Source: CAZEDU01 sp964511185 (GTDB lineage: Bacteria; Myxococcota; Myxococcia; Myxococcales; Myxococcaceae). From it: a stretch of DNA of 19,804 nt. The translations under genes were made by a program, and so were the position numbers. The stretch is from contig CAZEDU010000091.1 of the NCBI GenBank assembly GCA_964511185.1, forward strand, positions 1 to 19,804, read 5' to 3'. Below the pieces are notes generated by a model that had not been told where the DNA came from, made no database searches, and was given only the letters and a program-made list of their open reading frames with translations. This document shows, piece after piece, positions 6,881 to 16,541 of the stretch. Each line of letters begins with the position of its first letter. Position 1 is the first letter of the stretch.

Positions 6881-7492
6881 ATGCGGCCCCTTACGATTTT
6901 TCGTCCTCGAGCGTTGTCCACCCAGCCGCTGGCCCCGATGCGCGCCGCCCATGCGCGTCCAGCGGGACCGCGGGTTCCTCCGCTGGCGAAGCGGGCGTCC
7001 TCGAGCGGTGTTTCGCCGACACGCGCCGTGCGAGACGTCGTCGCGGGGGCGGTCTGGCACGGCCCCAAGCACACCGCGCTGGCCGTCAAGGAGAATAAAA
7101 AGGCGACCGCCGCCGGTTTCGGCGTCGTGTTGGCGAGCTCCGTTGGAATGCACGTCGCCGGCGTGGACCCGGTGTTGCCGCTGGGCATCGGCAGCTTCGG
7201 CGCGATGCTGTTCGACGCCTCGCAGACGGTGCGCCAGCTGTTCCGCGCGGACCCGGGCAAGAAGCGACGCGTGCTCTTGGGTGAGTTGATCTGGAAGCCG
7301 GTCTTCTTCGGGCTGACTGTGGGCGTGGGCCATTCGATCGCTCCTGCGGCGCAGGCGGGCGCAGCGGCGACGGTCAAAAGCTCGGCGACCGCGGGCCTGG
7401 CCGGGATGATCACCGCCAGCGACGCGCCCATCTTCGCGGCCGACGGTCTGAAGACGCGGGCCGAAGCGCGCGCCGCGCGAAAGCAGAGATAA
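6881..7492 (+). CDS. Uncharacterised putative membrane protein
   Basis: A 203-residue protein I do not recognise. The first ~70 residues are Arg/Pro-rich and probably disordered. Hydrophobic glycine-rich stretches follow at about 76-94, 96-112 and 138-160, likely membrane segments, and the C-terminus is basic and charged (KTRAEARAARKQR). Third positions are strongly G/C from about residue 45 on, supporting real coding. The start is uncertain: neither the ATG at 6881 nor the in-frame ATG at 6938 has a good Shine-Dalgarno. It sits 67 bp after peptide deformylase and only six bases before the SNF2 ATPase start, in the same frame as that gene and separated from it by one TAA. The position suggests co-expression with the SNF2 gene. 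Confidence 0.65.
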   Translation: MRPLTIFRPRALSTQPLAPMRAAHARPAGPRVPPLAKRASSSGVSPTRAVRDVVAGAVWHGPKHTALAVKENKKATAAGFGVVLASSVGMHVAGVDPVLPLGIGSFGAMLFDASQTVRQLFRADPGKKRRVLLGELIWKPVFFGLTVGVGHSIAPAAQAGAAATVKSSATAGLAGMITASDAPIFAADGLKTRAEARAARKQR

Positions 7493-7498
7493 GAGCGC

Positions 7499-10420
<2,922 letters not shown>

Positions 10421-10433
10421 GGGGACTGTCCCC
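10421..10433. repeat. Palindromic repeat copy 1, GGGGACTGTCCCC
   Basis: A 13-bp perfect palindrome (odd centre) occupying almost the whole 14-base space between the convergent stops of the SNF2 gene and the putative lipoprotein gene. The same element recurs twice at 11972-11999 and twice at 13651-13679. It could form a 5-bp hairpin with a 3-base loop but has no U-tract, so it is a poor intrinsic terminator. Confidence 0.8.
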
Positions 10434-10434
10434 G

Positions 10435-11247
10435 TTACTTCGGGAGCAGCGCCTCGACCGGAATTCGCCAGCTCCCCTCGACCGGCCCAAACCCCACCGG
10501 GACCTTGCCCAGATCCCCCACGTCGAACCAGACCGTCCCTTCCAGCTGATACGGCACGTCGAAGGTGACCGCCTGGCCCTGGCTGAGCTGCTGCACCGAT
10601 TGCGTCGCGACCTGCTCGAGCACGGTGAGCAACGGATCCGGCCCGAACGCGAACAAGGCGCCGATGTCGCTGTCGGCCAGCGCCGCGAGCTGCGGGGCCT
10701 TGAAGCTGGGCTCTCCTCCCGCGAGCGCCTCGATCCCTTTCGCGATGACCAGGTCCGTCGCCGCGTTCTGAAAGTCCTCCAGCGACTTGATGTCCGCGTC
10801 GCTGCTCTTGCACGAGTCGGGATCCGGAGAGCCGTTGCAGGTCGCGTCGCCCTCCGCGCAGAACTTCACGCAGGCGGCGCCGAGCTTGGTCTTCGTCTTG
10901 CCCGGAAAGACCGTCACCGCGGTCAACATCTCGGCGAGCGGGACCGGAAAGCGGTTCGGGTTGTCGGCGTTGTAGAGCAGGTTGAAAGCGACCTGCATCG
11001 CGTCGGTCTTCGGCTTGGCGCCGAACGCGGCGCTGCAGAGCAGGGAAGCCGAACCCGGGCCGAGCGGATCCGGCACGACCTGGGGGCAGTAGTACGCCTC
11101 GAACTGTTGCTGCGACGGTGATTGATGCAACGCCGCCGACTTGAACGTCACGCCGGGGATCTGCGGCAGGCCCTGCTGCTGCAGCACTTCGAGCAGCTCG
11201 CAGGAGGAGAACAGCGAGACCACGACGACCAGAGTCCACGTTCGCAT
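10435..11247 (-). CDS. Putative lipoprotein, uncharacterised
   Basis: A 270-residue protein with a short N-terminal signal, MRTWTLVVVVSLFSSC, whose Cys16 sits in a loose lipobox (LFSSC), suggesting export and lipidation. Further cysteines at 54 and 71, and a cluster at 126, 130, 137 and 146, suggest disulphides in the envelope. The rest has no motif I recognise. The ATG at 11247 is chosen because it begins the signal sequence; the open frame upstream lies antiparallel to, and out of frame with, the dehydrogenase gene and is spurious. Only a weak AGG precedes the start. It lies 17 bp downstream of the short-chain dehydrogenase gene on the same strand, so the two are probably co-transcribed. 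Function is unknown. Confidence 0.75.
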   Translation of the reverse strand: MRTWTLVVVVSLFSSCELLEVLQQQGLPQIPGVTFKSAALHQSPSQQQFEAYYCPQVVPDPLGPGSASLLCSAAFGAKPKTDAMQVAFNLLYNADNPNRFPVPLAEMLTAVTVFPGKTKTKLGAACVKFCAEGDATCNGSPDPDSCKSSDADIKSLEDFQNAATDLVIAKGIEALAGGEPSFKAPQLAALADSDIGALFAFGPDPLLTVLEQVATQSVQQLSQGQAVTFDVPYQLEGTVWFDVGDLGKVPVGFGPVEGSWRIPVEALLPK

Positions 11248-11264
11248 GGCCTGGAAGTCTACCA

Positions 11265-11951
11265 CTAGGCCCGCCCGTAGACCGGCAAGGCGGCGCCCGA
11301 GATGTCGCGCGCGGCGTCGGAGAGCAGGAAGGAGATGACCCCGGCCAAGGAGTCGGGGCTCACCCAGCGCGAAGGGTCGGCCTTCGGCATCGCGCGGCGG
11401 TTGGCGGGGGTGTCGATGGCCGAAGGCAACACGGCGTTCACGCGGACGCCGTGCTCGAGCACCTCCGCGGCGACGGTCTGCGCGAGCGCGACCACGCCGC
11501 TCTTCATCGCCGCGTACTCGGCCGCGCCTTGGCTCGTCTCTGGCCGCAGCGCGACGCGCGAGCCGATCAACACCACGCTGCCGGCGCGACGCTCGACCAT
11601 GCCGGGGAGCACGACGCGCAAGGCGTGATAGGCGGACTCCAGGTTCGCCGAGAACATCGCGTTCCAGATCGCGTCGTCCGAGCGCTCGTGGAGCGGGCCG
11701 CCGCCTCGCCAGCCTCCTGCGATCATCACCGCCCCGGTGAGCGCGCCCGCGTCTCGAATGACGCCAGACCAAGCGCTCGGATCGCGCGTGTCGATGGCGG
11801 CGGGGGTGACGCCGTCGCCGAGCTGCCGGAGTCGATCCATCGAGCCGGGGAGATCGACCGCGATGACGCGGTGGCCTTGGCTTCGCAGGGCTTGGACGAC
11901 GACGCCACCCAGCGCGCCGGCGGCGCCGGTGACGAGCGTGGTGTTGGGCAT
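11265..11951 (-). CDS. Short-chain dehydrogenase/reductase (SDR)
   Basis: A 228-residue classical SDR that oxidises or reduces a carbonyl or alcohol with NAD(P)(H). The nucleotide-binding motif TGAAGALG is at residues 8-15, with Asp33 after the second strand, which favours NAD(H). The catalytic set is Asn103 in SANLES, Ser131 in LIGSR, and Tyr146/Lys150 in YAAMK. VNAVLPSAIDTP (171-182) is the usual loop after the sixth strand. A Shine-Dalgarno AAGGAG sits about eight bases before the ATG at 11951. The gene is upstream of, and likely co-transcribed with, the putative lipoprotein gene. A double palindromic repeat separates it from the preceding ABC-F gene. The substrate is unknown. Confidence 0.92.
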   Translation of the reverse strand: MPNTTLVTGAAGALGGVVVQALRSQGHRVIAVDLPGSMDRLRQLGDGVTPAAIDTRDPSAWSGVIRDAGALTGAVMIAGGWRGGGPLHERSDDAIWNAMFSANLESAYHALRVVLPGMVERRAGSVVLIGSRVALRPETSQGAAEYAAMKSGVVALAQTVAAEVLEHGVRVNAVLPSAIDTPANRRAMPKADPSRWVSPDSLAGVISFLLSDAARDISGAALPVYGRA

Positions 11952-11971
11952 GAGCGGCTCCTTGGTTTTCA

Positions 11972-11999
11972 GGGGCAGTCCCCTTTGGGGACAGTCCCC
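11972..11999. repeat. Palindromic repeat copies 2 and 3 (tandem pair, TTT spacer)
   Basis: GGGGCAGTCCCC (11972-11983, one base shorter than the others) and GGGGACAGTCCCC (11987-11999) lie three bases apart between the ABC-F stop and the dehydrogenase start. The pair is in inverted orientation to the pair at 13651-13679, so the two pairs bracket the ABC-F gene. Confidence 0.85.
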
Positions 12000-12002
12000 A
12001 AG

Positions 12003-13625
12003 TTAGGCGCGGAGGCCGGGCGCTTCATGGCCCGTGCGCGCCACGTACTCCGAGTAGCCGCCCCCGTACACATGGGGACCTTCGGGTGTGAGCTCGAGAA
12101 CACGCGTCGACAGCTCGGCCAGGAAGTGACGATCGTGGCTGACGAAGAGCATCGTGCCCTCGAAGCCGCGGAGGGCGTCGATCAGCATCTCCTTGGTCGT
12201 CAGGTCCAGGTGGTTGGTCGGCTCGTCGAGCACCAGGAAGTTCGGCGGGTCGTAGAGCATCAACGCGAGCACGAGCCGCGCCTTCTCGCCTCCGGACAAC
12301 ACGCGCACCACCTTCTCGGCCTCGTCGCCCGAGAAGCCGAAGCAGCCCGCCAACGTTCGCAGCGAGCCCTCCGAGGTGCGCGGGAAGGCGTCGACGAGCG
12401 TCTGCCAGACGGTCTTGCTGCCATCGAGCACGTCCATCGCGTGCTGCGCGAAGTAGCCGAGCTTCACGCTCTGACCGACCGACACCTCGCCTTCATCCGG
12501 TGTGGTCGCGCCGGCGATGAGCTTGAGCAGCGTCGACTTGCCTGCGCCGTTGATCCCGAGCACGCACCAGCGCTCGCGCCTGCGAACGAGGAAGTCGAAG
12601 TCTTGGTACACGGCGAGATCGCCGTACCGCTTGCTGACGTGGGCGAGCTTCGCGACGTCTTCCCCCGAGCGCGGCGCGGGCTTGAACTCGAATTGGACGC
12701 GAACCCGGCGGCGGGGCGGCTCGACCTTTTCGATCTTCTCCAGCTTCTTGACGCGCGATTGCACCTGCGCCGCGTGGGAGGCCCGCGCCTTGAAGCGCTC
12801 GATGAAGGCGAGCTCCTTCTTGAGCATCGCCTGCTGGCGTTCGTAGGTCGCCTGCTGCTGCGCCTCGGCGATCTTCCGCTGCTTCTCGTAGAAGTCGTAG
12901 TCGCCGGAGTAGGAGGCGATCTCCCCGCCGTCGATCTCGAGGATGCGCGTGCAGATCCGGTTCATGAACGCGCGATCGTGCGAGGTCATCAGCAGCGCGC
13001 CTTCGTAGTTCTTGAGGAAGCCCTCGAGCCAAATCAGCGACTCGAGATCGAGGTGGTTGGACGGCTCGTCGAGCAGCATCGCGTCGGGGCGCATCAACAG
13101 AATCCGGGCGAGCGCCACGCGCATCTTCCAGCCGCCCGACAGCGCCGAGACCGGACCGTCGACCACGGCGTCGCGAAAGCCCAGACCGGCGAGGATCTCG
13201 CGGGCGCGCGTCTCCAGCGTGTACCCGCCGAGCTCGTCGAAGCGGGCCTGCACCTCGCCGAACCGCTCGACCAGCTTCTCCAGCTGGTCGCCCATCGCCG
13301 GGTCGGCCATCTGGTGCTCGAGCGCCTTGAGCTCCTTGGCCACCGCCGCGATAGGGCCGGCGCCCTCCATCGCCTGCGCCAGCACAGTGCCTTCGTTCAT
13401 CTCGCCGACGTCTTGCTTGAAGTAGCCGAGCGTGACGCCGCGATCGACGGAGACGTTCCCTTCGTCGGGCGTGTCCTCCTTCACGATGTAGCGGAAGAGG
13501 GTGGACTTCCCCGCGCCGTTCGGGCCGACCAGGCCCACCTTCTCGCCCTTGTGAAGGGCGAAGGAGGCGCCCACGAAGAGGATCTGTTGTCCGTGCTGCG
13601 CGCCGATGTTGTCGAGACGAATCAA
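12003..13625 (-). CDS. ABC-F family ATPase (two ABC domains, no membrane segment)
   Basis: A 540-residue soluble twin-ABC protein. ABC-F proteins bind the ribosome at or near the E site to relieve stalls or protect it from drugs; the exact subtype here is not clear. Domain 1 has Walker A GPNGAGKST (34-42), signature LSGGW (162-166) and Walker B LLDEPSNHLD (184-193). The interdomain linker with its charged coiled coil spans about 240-315. Domain 2 has Walker A GINGAGKST (358-366), signature LSGGE (443-447) and LVLDEPTNHLD (464-474). The start is TTG at 13625, giving the usual MIRLDNI N-terminus; a TGA lies in frame four codons upstream and rules out extension. The gene is flanked on both sides by tandem palindromic repeats in inverted orientation. 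Confidence 0.95.
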   Translation of the reverse strand: MIRLDNIGAQHGQQILFVGASFALHKGEKVGLVGPNGAGKSTLFRYIVKEDTPDEGNVSVDRGVTLGYFKQDVGEMNEGTVLAQAMEGAGPIAAVAKELKALEHQMADPAMGDQLEKLVERFGEVQARFDELGGYTLETRAREILAGLGFRDAVVDGPVSALSGGWKMRVALARILLMRPDAMLLDEPSNHLDLESLIWLEGFLKNYEGALLMTSHDRAFMNRICTRILEIDGGEIASYSGDYDFYEKQRKIAEAQQQATYERQQAMLKKELAFIERFKARASHAAQVQSRVKKLEKIEKVEPPRRRVRVQFEFKPAPRSGEDVAKLAHVSKRYGDLAVYQDFDFLVRRRERWCVLGINGAGKSTLLKLIAGATTPDEGEVSVGQSVKLGYFAQHAMDVLDGSKTVWQTLVDAFPRTSEGSLRTLAGCFGFSGDEAEKVVRVLSGGEKARLVLALMLYDPPNFLVLDEPTNHLDLTTKEMLIDALRGFEGTMLFVSHDRHFLAELSTRVLELTPEGPHVYGGGYSEYVARTGHEAPGLRA

Positions 13626-13650
13626 GGTCGGGCGCTCTCATACCCCGATT

Positions 13651-13679
13651 GGGGACCGTCCCCAAAGGGGACTGTCCCC
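13651..13679. repeat. Palindromic repeat copies 4 and 5 (tandem pair, AAA spacer)
   Basis: GGGGACCGTCCCC (13651-13663) and GGGGACTGTCCCC (13667-13679) are separated by AAA in the 76-bp space between the uncharacterised gene at 13702-14154 and the TTG start of the ABC-F gene. The reverse complement matches the layout of the 11972-11999 pair, including the TTT spacer and the AA after the last CCCC. Confidence 0.85.
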
Positions 13680-13701
13680 GGGGGGCGCCAGGCCCGAAAA
13701 C

Positions 13702-14154
13702 TCACCGAGCTTCCTTCGCCAGCAGGGGTCCCCATTCCACCCAGCCCTTCCAGAAGGGCCCCGCCGGACGCGCCCAGAGGCAACGCGCCTCCCGCTGCAC
13801 CGCGCTCAGCAGCACCTCCGCGCCGCGCCGGGTGAAGCCACAGATCCCGCCCGCGACGAACGGAACACCAAAATCGATGCGCTGAATCGGATCGCGGTTC
13901 ATCGCGCGGACGATCTGCAGCCCGTCGAAGGCGCGCATCGCGGCCACGGCGAGGCCCCGTTCGAGCGCGGCGGACAGAGCCTCCGCCGCCACGCGCGGCT
14001 CGGTATAGACCCGGAGCTCGGGCGCGTCGGCGAAGAGATCCAGCTGCGCAGGCTGCGGTGGGCGCTCGACCCGCGCTCCATCTTCGACGAGCCGGCGCGT
14101 TCGTCCGGTGGCGCTGCGGAGCCTCAGGCTGCCCGATTTGATCCGCGAGTCCAT
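13702..14154 (-). CDS. Uncharacterised protein
   Basis: A 150-residue protein I do not recognise. It begins with a basic segment (MDSRIKSGSLRLRS), has an acidic patch QLDLFADAPELRVY at 38-51, an Ala-rich helix (56-76), and a C-terminal half with GGICGFTRRGAEVL and a Trp-rich tail (WARPAGPFWKGWVEWG). No signal peptide or membrane segment is visible, so it is probably cytoplasmic. Third positions are strongly G/C, supporting real coding. The ATG at 14154 is preceded by a weak GGATCGGA. The gene is divergent from the acyltransferase at 14320, with a 165-bp shared upstream region, and lies upstream of the ABC-F gene on the same strand with a double palindrome between. Confidence 0.65.
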   Translation of the reverse strand: MDSRIKSGSLRLRSATGRTRRLVEDGARVERPPQPAQLDLFADAPELRVYTEPRVAAEALSAALERGLAVAAMRAFDGLQIVRAMNRDPIQRIDFGVPFVAGGICGFTRRGAEVLLSAVQREARCLWARPAGPFWKGWVEWGPLLAKEAR

Positions 14155-14319
14155 TCCGATCCGTTTACCGATCGGCGGCGCGCTCCGGTAGTGACAAAAT
14201 TCGGGGCACTCGCGGCGTCATTCTTTTCGGCCGTTTGAGATCGCGTGCCAACCGCGATGACTCGATTCGAAGCGCGCCGTCTTCGTTCCGGACAAGGCGA
14301 TTTCGACTAGAGAGTCGCC

Positions 14320-14928
14320 ATGTCGATCGAGCGCTACCGCGAGCAACACAAGAAGCGGCTCTCCTGGATGCCGTGGCTCTACTTCTCCCTCAAGCCGGAG
14401 CACCGCGCGTGGGCCGACGCGTGGCAGAAGGAAGTGCAAGCCGCGCTGACCGAGTTGGAGACAGTCGAGATCGCCGACGGCTGCTTCGTCGCGCCGGAGG
14501 CCGCGATCTTCGGCGAGCCCGGGAGGCCGGTGCGCATCGGCCCCGGCTGCGCCATCGCCGCCGAAGCGTTCTTGCACGGTCCGATCACGCTCGGGCGCGG
14601 CGTCAGCATCAACGCGCGCGCGAACCTCGACGGCGGCGCGAAGGGGATCGTCGTGGGGGACGGGACGCGCATCGCTTCCGGGGCCGCGATCTACGCCTTC
14701 GATCACGGGATGCAGCCGGACCGATGGATCCGCGAGCCGCCGGTGGTGTCGAAGGGCATCGTCATCGGCGCCGACGTTTGGATCTCATCTCGCGCGGGGA
14801 TCACCGACGGCGTGCGCATCGGCGATCACGCGGTCGTCGCGATGGGCGCGGTCGTGACCCGCGACGTGCCGGACTGGGCCATCGTCGCGGGCGTTCCGGC
14901 GCGCGTGATCGGAGACCGCCGCGCCTAG
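14320..14928 (+). CDS. Hexapeptide-repeat (left-handed beta-helix) acyltransferase
   Basis: A 202-residue member of the xenobiotic/maltose O-acetyltransferase-like hexapeptide superfamily, which acetylates or acylates sugars and small molecules. An N-terminal helical segment (1-48) precedes imperfect hexapeptide turns from about 49 to 198: VEIADGCFVAPEA, VRIGPGCAIA, ITLGRGVSINA, IVVGDGTRIASGA, IVIGADVWISSRA, VRIGDHAVVAMGA and WAIVAGVPARVIG. His129 in YAFDHG is the likely catalytic base by position. GAGAG lies ten bases before the ATG. Its stop is two bases from the stop of the convergent DUF3943-like gene. The acceptor substrate cannot be assigned; cell-surface polysaccharide modification is a reasonable guess only. 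Confidence 0.88.
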   Translation: MSIERYREQHKKRLSWMPWLYFSLKPEHRAWADAWQKEVQAALTELETVEIADGCFVAPEAAIFGEPGRPVRIGPGCAIAAEAFLHGPITLGRGVSINARANLDGGAKGIVVGDGTRIASGAAIYAFDHGMQPDRWIREPPVVSKGIVIGADVWISSRAGITDGVRIGDHAVVAMGAVVTRDVPDWAIVAGVPARVIGDRRA

Positions 14929-14930
14929 CC

Positions 14931-15539
14931 TCAGCGCACCGCCGCCACCAGCTCACCAATCGGGTCCGCCAGCGCGCGCACGTACCAGCGATCTTCGCCC
15001 TGGCGGAGCACGCGGTAGCGCAGCTCCCCGAGCACAGCGCCGCCGATCGGCGTGTACGTGAGATCCCACGCCGACGGCGTCTCGTTCCAGCCTTCGACGC
15101 CGTACTCCCACACCGTCGAGTGCGCGACCCCCATCAAGCTGGCGGCCCACCACGAGAACCCGTTTCGCCGCATGCGCAGGTAGATCTCCGAGCCCTGCAG
15201 CCCGTGGCCCACGATGTTCGTGCCCCAGCCATCGCCGTCCGCCTGCAGGTAGCCGCGCCATCCACCGCCGCCGAACGCGTCTGGCTGCCACACCGGCTTC
15301 GCTCGGAAGTTCGACGAGAACTTCGACCACGTCGGCTCGGTGCTGTTGCCGAAGTCTCTCCAGTTGGGCGGCTCGGACACGTAGAGCACGGCGTACTGCA
15401 CCGCGAGCTGCGCGCTCCCGAAGGCCGTCACCGTTCCCAATCGCCGCGCCGCCGAGGGGAGCGCTTCGGCCGGAAGCGACTTGGCCTCATCGACGTTGGC
15501 AAACACGTTCAGCATCAGCGCAGCGCAGATCGCGTGCAT
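14931..15539 (-). CDS. DUF3943-like putative envelope protein
   Basis: A 202-residue protein with a short hydrophobic start (MHAICAALMLNVFA) that may be a signal peptide. The conserved-looking core at 103-177, with GWGTNIVGHGLQGSEIYL, then STVWEYGVEGW and DLTYTPIGGAVLGE, resembles the DUF3943 family of predicted outer-membrane or periplasmic proteins. The assignment is by pattern memory, not search. The ATG at 15539 is well supported by GAGGAG about six bases upstream in the mRNA. It is convergent with the acyltransferase (two bases apart) and divergent from the DNA glycosylase. The biochemical role of the family is not known. Confidence 0.75.
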   Translation of the reverse strand: MHAICAALMLNVFANVDEAKSLPAEALPSAARRLGTVTAFGSAQLAVQYAVLYVSEPPNWRDFGNSTEPTWSKFSSNFRAKPVWQPDAFGGGGWRGYLQADGDGWGTNIVGHGLQGSEIYLRMRRNGFSWWAASLMGVAHSTVWEYGVEGWNETPSAWDLTYTPIGGAVLGELRYRVLRQGEDRWYVRALADPIGELVAAVR

Positions 15540-15776
15540 TCTGTTCTCCTCGAAGTGCTGTCAGGTGGTGGGCCTTCCAGAGCAAGCGGCGTGCACAGCC
15601 CGCGGCGCCTCAAGCTGCCGATAATCCTGCTGGCCGGGTGCGCAGGGGGGCGAAGCGCGCGCGCCGATCTGTGTAACGGCCTGCACACCTGCGCGAACCC
15701 GCGGCGTTGGCTTTGCGAGGCGGCACGGCATACTGCGCCCCCTTCGCGAAAGAGGAGCCCCTTGGGACGAGCGACG
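15540..15776. other. Divergent intergenic region between DUF3943-like gene and tag
   Basis: A 237-bp space that should hold both promoters; no clear promoter hexamers or dyads were found. An open frame from GTG 15591 runs in frame into the glycosylase gene and encodes a lipoprotein-signal-like stretch (KLPIILLAGC); see findings. GAGGAG at 15752-15757 could serve either a TTG at 15762 or, less well, the ATG at 15777. Confidence 0.5.
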
Positions 15777-16541
15777 ATGAAGCGAGGACTGGCGCGCGGC
15801 GCGGATGGTCGTGTGCGTTGCTGGTGGCCGAAGGACGACCCGCTGTACCTGCGCTACCACGACGAAGAGTGGGGCGTGCCGGTCGCGGACGACGTCCGGC
15901 TGTTCGAGAAGCTGTGTCTGGAGGGCTTCCAGGCCGGCCTGAGCTGGCTCACCATCCTGCGCAAGCGCGACGCGTTCCGCCGCGCGTTCGACGGCTTCGA
16001 CTTCCACCGGGTGACGCGCTTCGGACCCGCCGACGTGAAGCGGCTGCTCGGGGACCCGGGCATCGTGCGCCACCGCGGGAAGATCGAGTCGACCCTCCAC
16101 AACGCCGGGCGCGCCGTGGAGCTCTCGCGCCTGACGGGATCGTTGGCGGCGTACTTCTGGCAGTGGGAGCCGCCGCCGGCCTCACGGCCGAAGCGGATCA
16201 CTTATGAAGCGCTCGTCGGGAAGCCGGTCCCGCCGCAAGCGGTGCAGCTGTCGAAGGCGCTCCGGTCGATGGAGTGGAGGTTCGTCGGGCCCACGACGAT
16301 CTACGCGTTCATGCAGGCGATGGGGCTGGTGAACGACCACCTCGAGGGCTGCTTCCGGCGCGCGGAGATCGAAGCGCTGCGCAGCGGCTTCTTGCGCCCG
16401 AGCCGAACCGTCACCACCAACGCTTCGCCCGAAACCAGGCGTACTGGACGACCGGCACCAAGAGGAGCAGCACGATCATCGGGCCAAAGAACCGCGGGTC
16501 GGAGAGCGACTGGAAGTTCTGGCCGAAGAAGCCGACGATGA
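15777..16541 (+). CDS. tag: DNA-3-methyladenine glycosylase I (Tag) with extended C-terminus
   Basis: Excises 3-methyladenine from alkylated DNA as the first step of base-excision repair. The core matches Tag throughout: zinc ligands Cys15, His28, His188 and Cys192; DPLYLRYHDEEWGVP (21-35); catalytic Glu49 in CLEGFQAGLSW; IVRHRGKI (96-103); and GPTTIYAFMQAMGLVNDH (171-188). The family usually ends soon after the last zinc ligand. Here the frame continues about 60 more residues with an Arg/Gly/Ser/Thr-rich low-complexity tail, the last 131 bp lying antisense over the end of the CorA-like gene. No plus-strand stop exists in any frame between 16381 and 16538, so this is not a simple frameshift. 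The start may instead be TTG 15762, which has a better-placed GAGGAG. Confidence 0.93.
   Translation: MKRGLARGADGRVRCWWPKDDPLYLRYHDEEWGVPVADDVRLFEKLCLEGFQAGLSWLTILRKRDAFRRAFDGFDFHRVTRFGPADVKRLLGDPGIVRHRGKIESTLHNAGRAVELSRLTGSLAAYFWQWEPPPASRPKRITYEALVGKPVPPQAVQLSKALRSMEWRFVGPTTIYAFMQAMGLVNDHLEGCFRRAEIEALRSGFLRPSRTVTTNASPETRRTGRPAPRGAARSSGQRTAGRRATGSSGRRSRR

Noticed and set aside
7050..7070. TGGCACG possible sigma54 -24 element
   Set aside because: It is inside a gene and has no matching TTGC -12 element at the required spacing.
11248..11772. N-terminal extension of the putative lipoprotein
   Set aside because: It overlaps the short-chain dehydrogenase on the same strand in another frame; the signal sequence begins at 11247.
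13725..13733. GGGGTCCCC resembling the palindromic repeat
   Set aside because: Short palindrome without the AC/GT core, inside coding sequence; expected by chance at this GC content.
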